Below, one piece after another: positions 46,202 through 53,669 of a DNA stretch of 64,000 nucleotides. The stretch lies in NCBI GenBank assembly GCA_019639235.1, contig JAHBSG010000013.1, positions 1 through 64,000 of the forward strand, given 5' to 3'. The position numbers and the translations under genes were made by a program. The first letter of the stretch is position 1. Each line of letters starts with the position of its first letter. The notes below the pieces were generated by a model, which worked only from the letters and a program-made list of their open reading frames with translations, was not told the origin of the DNA and searched no databases. Source of the stretch: Acidobacteriota bacterium. GTDB taxonomy: Bacteria > Acidobacteriota > Blastocatellia > Pyrinomonadales > Pyrinomonadaceae.

Positions 46202-46609
46202 TTAGAGAAGTATCGAGAACCCTTCCTGCTCGAAATGTCGGTCGTGGGTGAGAATCTCTTGGATGCCCATTTCCCGGCAGACATTCATTGAGATGCAATC
46301 GGTGAGGCTGTAGCCCTTATCGAGGCGAGTTTCGTAAAGTTCGAGGCCGTTAAGCAGTGTCGTTTCCGTATAGGCAACGACATCGAATTCCACATCTTCC
46401 AAAACGTCCCGGACGAACAGACTAACCTGTTTCCTAAGCGTTTCGCCGTATTCGCTAAGAAAATTGAGAACTTCGATCAAAACCATCTCAGTTGTAACAA
46501 ATCTCGCATCTGATAACCGAGCTTTCGCCTCGATCGACTTCGACCGCCACTGATCGTTCTTGTTGATCAAGGCGACAAAATAGAGCGTATCGACGAAGAC
46601 CTTCCTCAT
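46202..46609 (-). CDS. PIN-domain toxin (VapC-like)
   Basis: The 135-residue protein has the PIN-fold acidic residues: VFVDTLYFVAL (Asp), TEMVLIEVLNFL (Glu), GYSLTDCISMNVC (Asp), and LTHDRHFEQEGF (Asp). PIN toxins are Mg-dependent RNases. It overlaps the upstream 75-residue gene by 4 bp, the usual arrangement of an antitoxin-toxin operon. Confidence 0.87.
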   Translation of the reverse strand: MRKVFVDTLYFVALINKNDQWRSKSIEAKARLSDARFVTTEMVLIEVLNFLSEYGETLRKQVSLFVRDVLEDVEFDVVAYTETTLLNGLELYETRLDKGYSLTDCISMNVCREMGIQEILTHDRHFEQEGFSILL

Positions 46610-46833
46610 TTCTTCGGAGAACCATAAAGGTAGTGGTTCAAGTTTGATGAAGCATCGGCGGGGAGTTCGGCGAACTCTTCGTCCGGCACTTTGCTGAGCC
46701 GCTCATCCAACTTCTCCCAGATAGTTTTCTTTGGTTGGTGCAAGCTCGAAACAAACTCCAGTACTTTCTCCTGCTGCTCCGGTGACAAGGATCTGACCCT
46801 TTCGACAAGTGTTTTCTCGGTCTCGGTTTGCAT
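46606..46833 (-). CDS. Antitoxin of the PIN pair (DUF2281-like)
   Basis: A 75-residue protein with the sequence LVERVRSLSPEQQEKVLEFV, SSLHQ, typical of the short helical antitoxins of DUF2281 type, and a C-terminal acidic part likely to bind the toxin. It has a 4-bp overlap with the PIN toxin gene. Confidence 0.8.
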   Translation of the reverse strand: MQTETEKTLVERVRSLSPEQQEKVLEFVSSLHQPKKTIWEKLDERLSKVPDEEFAELPADASSNLNHYLYGSPKK

Positions 46834-46914
46834 ATTTTACCCGCCCGGAATTTTAACATAACGGCCAAAACAAATGAATAAATTTCTTCGATGCGAAGCG
46901 GCAATCGCGGTTTC

Positions 46915-46954
46915 TTGACCTAGTTCTTCATTTACATTAACTTTACGTGAAGTT
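46915..46954 (+). promoter_or_regulatory. Promoter and palindromic operator candidate before cphB
   Basis: TTGACC (46915-46920), 17-bp spacer, TAACTT (46938-46943). A 16-bp near-palindrome AACTTTACGTGAAGTT (46939-46954) overlaps the -10 and start site, a position suited to repression. Confidence 0.45.
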
Positions 46955-46983
46955 ATTATCTCTCTATCACTTACAAACAGACA

Positions 46984-47838
46984 ATGAATGAAAACCAAGA
47001 CCGTGAGATCATTGGCGGGCATCTGCTTGTGATCGGCGGGGCAGAGGATAAATATAACGAGCGGCGGATACTGAAGAAGTTCCTAGAGCTTGCGGGCGGC
47101 GAAAAGGCCGAGGTGCTGATCGTTCCGGTCGCTTCGGATTATCCGGAGTTTGCTGCGGATGTTTACACGCAGGCGTTTCGGAACCTGGGTATCGCAAATC
47201 CGCGGGTGCTTCGTGCAACCTCGCGGCAAGAGGTCTTTCAGGCCGATCCTGAGGAGCTGCTCGGCGGAGTTACGGGCGTTTTCATGACCGGCGGCGATCA
47301 GATGCGTCTGGTCTCGCTGCTTGGCGGAACCAAAGTAGCCGAGAAGCTGCGAAAGATGGTCCGCGAAACGCCGCTTGTGCTTGCCGGGACGAGTGCCGGT
47401 GCGGCCGGGATGAGCACATCAATGATCGTCCGCGGCGAAGCGACCTCGCATCCGCATAAGGGAGCCGTACAGCTCTCGCCGGGGCTTGGTTTTCTTAAGA
47501 ACATCATAATCGACCAGCACTTTACCGAACGCGGCCGCATCAGCCGGCTGATCACTGCGGTCTCGTACAACCCGTACAACCTTGGGGTTGGCATCGACGA
47601 GAATACTGCGATCATCCTCGACGGCAAGGGCGTGCTTGAGGTCGTCGGGAAGGGGTCGGTGACTGTTGTTGACGGGTCGACGATCTCTTATAACGAGATA
47701 GCCGAGGTCGCCGAGCACGAGTCGTTCAGCGTCTGCGGCGTGCAGATGCACATCCTTCGCGACGGGCTTGTTTACGATTATCTCGAACGCCATCCGCTCC
47801 AGCCGAAGCAGGAGTTCCTTCTCCCCGACCTTGGGTAG
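46984..47838 (+). CDS. cphB: Cyanophycinase CphB
   Basis: The 284-residue protein is of the S51-like peptidase family: REIIGGHLLVIGGAEDKYNE at the start, VFMTGGDQMRLVSLLGG, and the nucleophile motif VLAGTSAGAAGMS. Cyanophycinase cleaves cyanophycin (multi-L-arginyl-poly-L-aspartate) to beta-Asp-Arg dipeptides. The cyanophycin synthetase gene follows (48331) with the GxxExxY cassette between, and the isoaspartyl peptidase that splits beta-Asp-Arg is also near. The three together form a full storage and reuse cycle. Confidence 0.94.
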   Translation: MNENQDREIIGGHLLVIGGAEDKYNERRILKKFLELAGGEKAEVLIVPVASDYPEFAADVYTQAFRNLGIANPRVLRATSRQEVFQADPEELLGGVTGVFMTGGDQMRLVSLLGGTKVAEKLRKMVRETPLVLAGTSAGAAGMSTSMIVRGEATSHPHKGAVQLSPGLGFLKNIIIDQHFTERGRISRLITAVSYNPYNLGVGIDENTAIILDGKGVLEVVGKGSVTVVDGSTISYNEIAEVAEHESFSVCGVQMHILRDGLVYDYLERHPLQPKQEFLLPDLG

Positions 47839-47846
47839 GGAATTTC

Positions 47847-47875
47847 AACCGCAGAGACGCTGAGACGCGGAGTAT
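47847..47875 (+). repeat. Inverted-repeat arm (accgcagagacgc family), left
   Basis: AACCGCAGAGACGC followed by TGAGACGCGGAGTAT. It matches the reverse complement of 48295-48323 at about 24 of the first 26 positions and begins 8 bp after the cphB stop. Confidence 0.88.
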
Positions 47876-47892
47876 AAGAGGCAGTGCAGGAA

Positions 47893-48294
47893 ATGAGCGT
47901 GGATATTGCGTCCGTTCGATCAACAGATCAGATCACGGAAAAGATCATCGGATCGGCGATCGCCGTGCACAAGGCATTGGGCCCGGGATCGCTTGAGAGT
48001 GCCTATGAAGAGTGTCTTTGCTTTGAGCTAGCGGAGGCAGGCCTAGAGTTCAAACGTCAGGTTGCACTTCCCGTTGTCTATAAAGGCGTAAAACTCGATT
48101 GCGGATATCGAATGGATGTTGTCGTGGAGGAGTCGGTCATTATCGAGATAAAAGCTGTCGAAAGGATCGTCCCCGTACATGAAGCACAGCTACTTTCATA
48201 TCTCAAACTAGCAGGCATAAAAGTAGGGCTGTTACTCAATTTTCACGTGCCGGTCTTGAAGAGTGGTATCAAACGGATCGTAAATAACTATTGA
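47893..48294 (+). CDS. GxxExxY protein
   Basis: The product of about 133 residues carries the eponymous motif in [18 protein letters not shown] and the Rxxx[22 protein letters not shown] block, which looks like a small nuclease-like (PD-(D/E)xK-style) fold: D/E...E-x-K in VIIEIKAVE. The start at ATG 47893 has GAGG ten bases upstream; GTG 47884 is an alternative. Function is not established for this family. It is bracketed by 29-nt inverted repeats and inserted exactly between cphB and cphA. Confidence 0.9.
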   Translation: MSVDIASVRSTDQITEKIIGSAIAVHKALGPGSLESAYEECLCFELAEAGLEFKRQVALPVVYKGVKLDCGYRMDVVVEESVIIEIKAVERIVPVHEAQLLSYLKLAGIKVGLLLNFHVPVLKSGIKRIVNNY

Positions 48295-48323
48295 ATACTC
48301 TGCGTCTCTGCGTCTCTGCGGTT
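48295..48323 (-). repeat. Inverted-repeat arm (accgcagagacgc family), right
   Basis: Reverse complement of the left arm; ends 7 bp before the cphA ATG. A third copy of the family is inside the isoaspartyl peptidase gene at 52116-52143. Confidence 0.88.
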
Positions 48324-48330
48324 AATCTGT

Positions 48331-50976
48331 ATGGAAATTCTTGAGATAAGAACACTTCGGGGGCCGAATTATTGGAGCGGCTATTGGAAAAAGCTGATCA
48401 TAATGCGGCTCGACATCGGCGGGTACGAGGATCTGCCCTCGGACAAGCTAGATGGCTTTTACGGCCGGATGAACGAAGTGATGCCGTCGCTCCTGACGCA
48501 CGGCTGCAGCTATGGCGAAGAGGGCGGATTTCTGCGTCGGGTGCAGGAAGGGACCTGGGCCGGGCACATCATCGAGCACTTTGCCCTTGAGCTCCAAACG
48601 CTCGCCGGAATGGACACCGGCTACGGGCGTACCCGCGAGACGGGCGAACGCGGCATTTACAACGTCGTTTTCAGCTATCACGAAGAAGAGGTCGGCCGCT
48701 ATGCGGCACGTGCCTCGGTTCGGCTCTTTTTGGGATTGGCCGAGGGCAAGCCGACGGACGAGATCAAGGCCGAGGTTGCCGATGACATTCAGCGGATGCG
48801 TGAGATCCGCGAGGAGGTCCGCTTTGGGCCATCGACCGGTTCGCTGGTCGAGGAGGCCGAGAGCCGCGGCATTCCGTACATCAGGCTCAATGACCAGTCG
48901 CTCGTTCAACTCGGCTACGGCGTTCACCAAAAGCGAATTCAGGCGACGACCACAGCAAACACGAACATGATCGCCGTCGATATCGCGGGAAACAAGCATG
49001 CGACCAAGACGCTGCTCGGCGATATGGGCGTTCCGGTACCAAAGGGTTATCGGATCCGTCACGAAGAAGACCTTGAGGAAACGCTCGAACGCGTCGGCTT
49101 TCCGGTCGTCATCAAACCGCTGGACGGCAACCACGGCAAAGGTGCTACGGTCGGTGTGAAGTCGATCGAGGAAGCACGCGTTGCCTGGGAGAAGGCCAAG
49201 GAGTATTCGCGTTGGGTGATCGTCGAGAAGCAGCTCGTCGGAGCTGATTTCCGTGCCTTGGTGGTGAATAACCGACTTATCGCCGTAGCAAAACGAGTGC
49301 CTGCACACGTCGTTGGCGACGGTAAGCAGACGATCCAAGAGCTGATCGACGAGACGAACTCCGATCCTCGCCGTGGCTACGGACATGAGAACGTCCTGAC
49401 CGAAATAGACATCGACAGCCAGACGATGCGGTGCATCAAGAATGCCGGTTACGAGCTCGAAAGCGTTCTGCCGAAAGGCGAGGTGCTTTATCTAAAGACC
49501 ACCGCTAATATCTCGACCGGAGGTACGGCGATCGACGTCACGGACGAAGTGCATCCGGAGAACGTCTTTCTATTCGAACGCATTGCTAGGATCATCGGGC
49601 TTGACGTTGCCGGCGTTGACATCATTGCAGAGAACGTCAGCGAACCGCTACACGCAAGCGGCGGAGGCATCATCGAGGTCAATGCCGCTCCGGGCTTCCG
49701 CATGCACCTTGCTCCGAGCGAGGGCATTGGCCGGAACGTCGCCGAGCACGTCATCGATATGCTCTTTCCGCCGGGTTCCCAGAGCCGCATCCCGATCTTT
49801 TCCATCACCGGAACGAACGGAAAGACGACCACCACACGCCTGATCGCACATATCCTGAAAGGCACCGGGCGAACGGTCGGCTTTACGACGACAGACGGCA
49901 CCTACATCCAGAATCAGCAGATCGTCCGCGGGGACAACACCGGGCCGGTGTCGGCACAGCTTGTCCTAAAAGACCCGACCGTTGACGTCGCCGTGCTTGA
50001 AACGGCACGAGGCGGGATCATCCGCTCGGGGCTTGGCTTTGACCATTGCGACATCGGAGTAGTGCTCAACGTTGCCGCCGACCACCTCGGGATGAAGGAC
50101 GTAAATACGCTCGAGGACCTTGCCCGGGTGAAGTCGGTGGTGCCGCGTGCGGTCAGCAAGTCGGGCTTTGCCGTGCTCAATGCCGAAGACCCGCTGGTCT
50201 ATAAAATGAAGGAGCTGGTAGATGGAAAGGTCGTCTGTTTTTCAATGGACGAGAACAACCCGACCATCAAGCGGCGAGCGGAGCGTGGACGCGTTTCGTG
50301 CGTTTATGAGAACGGCTACGTGACCATCCTCAAAGGCAAATGGAAGGTACGGGTCGAAAAGGCAACCAACATCCCGCTTACATACGGCGGACGTGCCGAG
50401 TTCATGGTGCAGAACGTGCTGGCGGCGACCTTGGCGTGCTTTGTCCACGGCGTTTCGATCGAGGACATCCGCGTTGGGCTGACGACGTTCAATGCCGGTA
50501 CGGCTCAGACGCCCGGAAGGCTCAACTTCACCGAGGTCGGCCACGTCACCGTCCTGATGGACTACGCACACAACCCTGCGGGCTTCCAGGGCCTGACGAA
50601 GTTCATCTCACGGCTCCCGAACAAGTACCAGACGGTCGTGATGAACGTTCCGGGCGACCGCCGTGACGAGGACATCCGCGAGATGGGCGAGATCGCGGGA
50701 AATAACTTTGACCGCATCGTCATTCGTGCCGGAAATTACCTTCGCGGACGAGAGGCTGTGGACATCGCGGCACTCATTCAGGAAGGGATTGCCCGGAGCG
50801 ACGGCGAACCGCAGGTCCGTGTCATTCCAGATAGCCGCGATGCCATCCACCACGCCATTAAGAACGGCCGCAAGGGCGAACTGGTCGTCACGCTGGCCGA
50901 TGTAGTGCCGGACGACATCGGATATGTTCAGGAGATAAGGGACAAGATGCTCGAAGAGCAAGAGGCTTCGAGCTGA
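48331..50976 (+). CDS. cphA: Cyanophycin synthetase CphA
   Basis: The 881-residue protein starts MEILEIRTLRGPNYWSGYWK, the standard CphA N-terminus, with an ATP-grasp domain (VVIKPLDGNHGKGATVGVKS) and a C-terminal Mur-ligase domain (TGTNGKTTTTRLIAHILKG; VLNVAADHLGM; MDYAHNPAGFQGL). It polymerises Asp with Arg side chains without a ribosome, as a nitrogen and carbon store. Length is normal. cphB lies upstream, separated only by the GxxExxY cassette. Confidence 0.96.
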   Translation: MEILEIRTLRGPNYWSGYWKKLIIMRLDIGGYEDLPSDKLDGFYGRMNEVMPSLLTHGCSYGEEGGFLRRVQEGTWAGHIIEHFALELQTLAGMDTGYGRTRETGERGIYNVVFSYHEEEVGRYAARASVRLFLGLAEGKPTDEIKAEVADDIQRMREIREEVRFGPSTGSLVEEAESRGIPYIRLNDQSLVQLGYGVHQKRIQATTTANTNMIAVDIAGNKHATKTLLGDMGVPVPKGYRIRHEEDLEETLERVGFPVVIKPLDGNHGKGATVGVKSIEEARVAWEKAKEYSRWVIVEKQLVGADFRALVVNNRLIAVAKRVPAHVVGDGKQTIQELIDETNSDPRRGYGHENVLTEIDIDSQTMRCIKNAGYELESVLPKGEVLYLKTTANISTGGTAIDVTDEVHPENVFLFERIARIIGLDVAGVDIIAENVSEPLHASGGGIIEVNAAPGFRMHLAPSEGIGRNVAEHVIDMLFPPGSQSRIPIFSITGTNGKTTTTRLIAHILKGTGRTVGFTTTDGTYIQNQQIVRGDNTGPVSAQLVLKDPTVDVAVLETARGGIIRSGLGFDHCDIGVVLNVAADHLGMKDVNTLEDLARVKSVVPRAVSKSGFAVLNAEDPLVYKMKELVDGKVVCFSMDENNPTIKRRAERGRVSCVYENGYVTILKGKWKVRVEKATNIPLTYGGRAEFMVQNVLAATLACFVHGVSIEDIRVGLTTFNAGTAQTPGRLNFTEVGHVTVLMDYAHNPAGFQGLTKFISRLPNKYQTVVMNVPGDRRDEDIREMGEIAGNNFDRIVIRAGNYLRGREAVDIAALIQEGIARSDGEPQVRVIPDSRDAIHHAIKNGRKGELVVTLADVVPDDIGYVQEIRDKMLEEQEASS

Positions 50977-50999
50977 GAGTTGCAGAGTTGCGGAGTAAC

Positions 51000-51082
51000 C
51001 GTCCCTGAAAGGGACAAGTTCAATAGCGTAGGGTAAAACCCTACGTCAAGAGTCAATTTCACTATCGTCCCTGAAAGGGACA
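51000..51082. repeat. REP-like palindromes upstream of the RAYT gene
   Basis: Two copies of cgtccctgaaagggaca (51000-51016, 51065-51082) with an unrelated palindrome CGTAGGGTAAAACCCTACG (about 51027-51045) between them. Confidence 0.85.
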
Positions 51083-51089
51083 CACCGTT

Positions 51090-51542
51090 ATGGCCCAGAC
51101 CCACGTTCGGCTTTATATTCATGTCGTATTCTCGACCAAAGGGCGGTTCGCATTTATCACGCCTGAGATCGAGTCCGAACTCTTCGCATACATCGGCGGG
51201 ATCCTTAACAAGCTCGGGTGTAAACTGCTTGCGGCGAACGGCACGTCGAACCATATCCACCTACTCATTTCCCTCAATAAACATGCCAACCTGCCGGGCC
51301 TCATCGGTACCGTCAAACGCGAGTCGTCCAAATGGCTCAAGGGCAAAAGCAATATGCTCGGAAAGTTCGGTTGGCAGGACGGTTACGCGGCGTTTTCCGT
51401 CGGACATTCGCAATTGCCGGCTGTAACGAGGTACATCAAAGATCAGAAAATTCACCACGCCGAACGCCTGTTCGAGGATGAGATGCGGACGTTCTATAAG
51501 CAGTGTGAGATCGAGTTTGACGAACAATTCGTCTGGGGGTAA
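51090..51542 (+). CDS. REP-associated tyrosine transposase / IS200-like Y1 transposase
   Basis: The 150-residue protein has the HUH endonuclease motif (TSNHIHLLISL) and the catalytic Tyr in AVTRYIKDQKIHH. It begins MAQTHVRLYIHVVFSTKGRF, typical of Y1 transposases. The flanking small palindromes, with identical cgtccctgaaagggac cores on both sides, fit a RAYT (REP-associated transposase) rather than a classical IS200 with subterminal hairpins, although a single-copy IS200-like element cannot be excluded. Confidence 0.93.
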   Translation: MAQTHVRLYIHVVFSTKGRFAFITPEIESELFAYIGGILNKLGCKLLAANGTSNHIHLLISLNKHANLPGLIGTVKRESSKWLKGKSNMLGKFGWQDGYAAFSVGHSQLPAVTRYIKDQKIHHAERLFEDEMRTFYKQCEIEFDEQFVWG

Positions 51543-51546
51543 CCGG

Positions 51547-51633
51547 TGCGTCCCTTTCAGGGACGGAAATCGTCGGCTATACGGCTAACGTCGGGATTCT
51601 CCCGACGCTATTAAATGTATCCCCTTCGGGGAT
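51547..51633. repeat. REP-like palindromes downstream of the RAYT gene
   Basis: gcgtccctttcagggacg (about 51548-51565, same core as upstream), cgtcgggattctcccgacg (51589-51607), and atccccttcggggat (51619-51633). Confidence 0.85.
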
Positions 51634-51639
51634 CTGAAC

Positions 51640-52644
51640 TCATTTGTAAATCTCTACCACCATCAAATTGTCGTCGCCTGTTATATGGCCGCGGTACATG
51701 CCTTCGGAGTTGAAGGGAAGGGTGACGTTGCCGTGGGTATCGACGGCAATGAGGCCGCCTTCGCCGCCTATTTCGGAGAGGCGTTCGATGGTTTCGCGGG
51801 CGGCGTCTTCGAGCGAAAGCCCTTTATACCGCATCCGTGCCGAAACGTCGTAAGCAGAAACGCCGAGCATAAAATACTCGCCATGGCCGGTGCATGAAAC
51901 GGCACAGAGGTCGTCGGCATAGGTCCCCGCACCGATCAGCGGAGTGTCTCCGATACGGCCGAACTTCTTGTTCGTCATTCCTCCGGTCGAGGTCGCAGCG
52001 GCAAGCGAGCCATTCTTATCGCATGCAACGGCTCCGACGGTGCCTTTCGAATGCGGAATTCGGAATGCGGAATTCGGAATGTCTGTCGAACCGGAAGCCG
52101 CCGTTGCCTCACCTGCTCCGCGTCTCGGCGTCTCTGCGGTGAAATGATCAAGCTGGACGCGGCCTTTGGCGATGGCGTCCTGCAGTTGGAGCCAGCGATG
52201 CTCGGTGAAGAAATACTCGTCGGGTGCCATCTCGGCATGCACCTCGGCGGCAAATTGGTTCGCTCCCTCGCCGGCAAGCAGGACGTGGCCGGTCCGCTCC
52301 ATCACCTCGCGGGCGAGCCTGATCGGGTTCCTGACGTTGCGGACAAAGGCGACCGCCCCTGCCTTCAGAGTGCGGCCGTCCATTAGTGCGGCGTCCATTT
52401 CATTCTTGCCTTCGGAGGTAAAAACGGAGCCGCGTCCGGCATTGAAGAGCGGAAAATCCTCAAGCGAGATGACCGCCGCCTCGACCGCTTCGAGCGACGG
52501 CCCGCCTTTCTCAAGCACCGCCCAGCCAGCCTTCAACGCCGCTTCGAGTTCGCTGCGATATTCCCGCTCAAGCTCCTCGGTCATCTGCGACCGCAGGATC
52601 GTCCCCGCTCCGCCGTGTATTGCCAACGCGATCTTTCCCATCAT
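51640..52644 (-). CDS. iaaA: Isoaspartyl peptidase / plant-type L-asparaginase
   Basis: An Ntn-hydrolase of about 334 residues: KIALAIHGGAGTILRSQMTE, AGRGSVFTSEGKNEMDAALM, and the autocleavage site GTVGAVACDKNGSLAAATST, where the Thr becomes the nucleophile, then GRIGDTPLIGAGTYAD. It hydrolyses beta-aspartyl dipeptides, including beta-Asp-Arg from cyanophycinase, so it completes the cycle with cphB/cphA. The linker before the catalytic Thr contains a repeat-derived stretch (HFTAETPRRGAGEA ... IPNSAFRIPHSK). Possible starts are ATG at 52644 or 52641. Confidence 0.92.
   Translation of the reverse strand: MMGKIALAIHGGAGTILRSQMTEELEREYRSELEAALKAGWAVLEKGGPSLEAVEAAVISLEDFPLFNAGRGSVFTSEGKNEMDAALMDGRTLKAGAVAFVRNVRNPIRLAREVMERTGHVLLAGEGANQFAAEVHAEMAPDEYFFTEHRWLQLQDAIAKGRVQLDHFTAETPRRGAGEATAASGSTDIPNSAFRIPHSKGTVGAVACDKNGSLAAATSTGGMTNKKFGRIGDTPLIGAGTYADDLCAVSCTGHGEYFMLGVSAYDVSARMRYKGLSLEDAARETIERLSEIGGEGGLIAVDTHGNVTLPFNSEGMYRGHITGDDNLMVVEIYK
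52051..52143. repeat. Compound in-frame repeat inside the isoaspartyl peptidase gene
   Basis: Two families meet here: gaatgcggaattcgg tandem units at 52051-52082 (same style as 20640-20676) and the accgcagagacgc element at 52116-52143 (same family as the GxxExxY cassette arms). They encode the linker just before the catalytic Thr. Confidence 0.85.
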
Positions 52645-52694
52645 TAAAGAATCTACCACGGCCAACCGCCTCTTTCTAAAACCACCGAGGTAGT

Positions 52695-52764
52695 GCCGCT
52701 CCTGCGGAGCTTGGGATCGCTTTGGGAATCGTAGCTATAAACATCATGCTCCTAACGGAGCTAA
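52695..52764. repeat. Pair of REP-like palindromes (gctcctnacggagc family)
   Basis: gccgctcctgcggagctt (52695-52712) and tagctataaacatcatgctcctaacggagct (about 52732-52762); the second includes ctataaacat as at 34885. Located between the isoaspartyl peptidase and the DUF3368 gene. Confidence 0.8.
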
Positions 52765-52796
52765 AGCCCGAGGCTGAGTCTCTAGCCGAGTATCGA

Positions 52797-53243
52797 TCAA
52801 TTAAGCGTTTCCTGCATCTTCTCTTTTAGGTTTTGGGAGATGCGGAACCCGACGCTCTCCAGCCGTTCGACGACCGAACCCGGATCAGCAATGAGCTGCA
52901 TTTCAAACGCTTGCATAATAATCCCGAAGGTGCCGGTGATCTTTATCCCCAGATCTTTGGCTATCCTACGTCCCTTCTTTTCGTCGATTATCAGCAAACA
53001 ATCCGACATCTCTAATGCCAAGGCGATCGAGGTCGCTTCGCCCAGCTCGAGGTCGGCGGTTAGTCTTTCGATCAAGGTTCGATCGGGACTTTCTCTCAGT
53101 AATGCCCAATCTGGCAAGGCCACACCAACCTCGGCAGCTACTTCGGGCGTTACGTAAATTTCTTTATAGAGCTTTGGAAGGATGTCAGCTTCGTCGATGT
53201 TTTCAAGCGTGATAAGACAGCTTGCGTCCGCGATCACTATCAT
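52797..53243 (-). CDS. DUF3368 PIN-like toxin
   Basis: The 148-residue protein matches the DUF3368 layout: MIVIADASCLITLENI, IYVTPEVAAEVG, LELGEATSIALALEM, LLIIDEKKGRRIAKDLGI, and GTFGIIMQAF. These are PIN-like proteins paired with UPF0175 antitoxins. The gene overlaps the 78-residue gene upstream by 4 bp. Confidence 0.88.
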   Translation of the reverse strand: MIVIADASCLITLENIDEADILPKLYKEIYVTPEVAAEVGVALPDWALLRESPDRTLIERLTADLELGEATSIALALEMSDCLLIIDEKKGRRIAKDLGIKITGTFGIIMQAFEMQLIADPGSVVERLESVGFRISQNLKEKMQETLN

Positions 53244-53476
53244 TGGTTCAATCGCTCGAGGTCTTCTTCCAGTTCATCGGCGTCATACTGAAAAACAGAA
53301 ACACCGTATTGACCAACGGACTCAAGAAACTCCCGCCGCGTCTTACCGGCCATCTTGGCGGCTTGCCCGGATGAAAGCTCGCCCATGTCAAAAAGCTTCG
53401 CGGCGAGTATCATCTTCAGTTCCGCTTCGCTTACTTTGACGCCTTCGGGAAGTTCAAGTTCGACCGTAGCATTCAT
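53240..53476 (-). CDS. UPF0175 family antitoxin
   Basis: A 78-residue protein: VELELPEGVKVSEAELKMIL, AAKLFDMGELSSGQAAKMAG, KTRREFLESVGQYGVSVFQY. This is the UPF0175 helix-turn-helix plus tail pattern. With the DUF3368 gene it forms a toxin-antitoxin module. Confidence 0.9.
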   Translation of the reverse strand: MNATVELELPEGVKVSEAELKMILAAKLFDMGELSSGQAAKMAGKTRREFLESVGQYGVSVFQYDADELEEDLERLNQ

Positions 53477-53628
53477 ATGCTAATTCTGTTGCCGATCCGC
53501 ACAGATGTCAACATTTATCTGCGAGACCGGCCGGGCTATTCGCAACTATCGCCGTCGAATGGACCAAAGTGTCCGATCCGCTCTAGACCAACAGTAAAGT
53601 GGGCTAGAAGCTGTTTAGATGCTTCGGC

Positions 53629-53665
53629 TTCTAACACTCCCTAACCCATTTATTGTTAGGTAGAG
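53629..53665. repeat. Direct repeat bracketing the copper ATPase gene, copy 1
   Basis: About 37 bp with the core TAACA..(t/c)TAACCCnTTTnnTGTTAG, lying immediately beyond the stop. The same-orientation copy is at 56268-56304. Confidence 0.6.
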
Positions 53666-53669
53666 CCGG

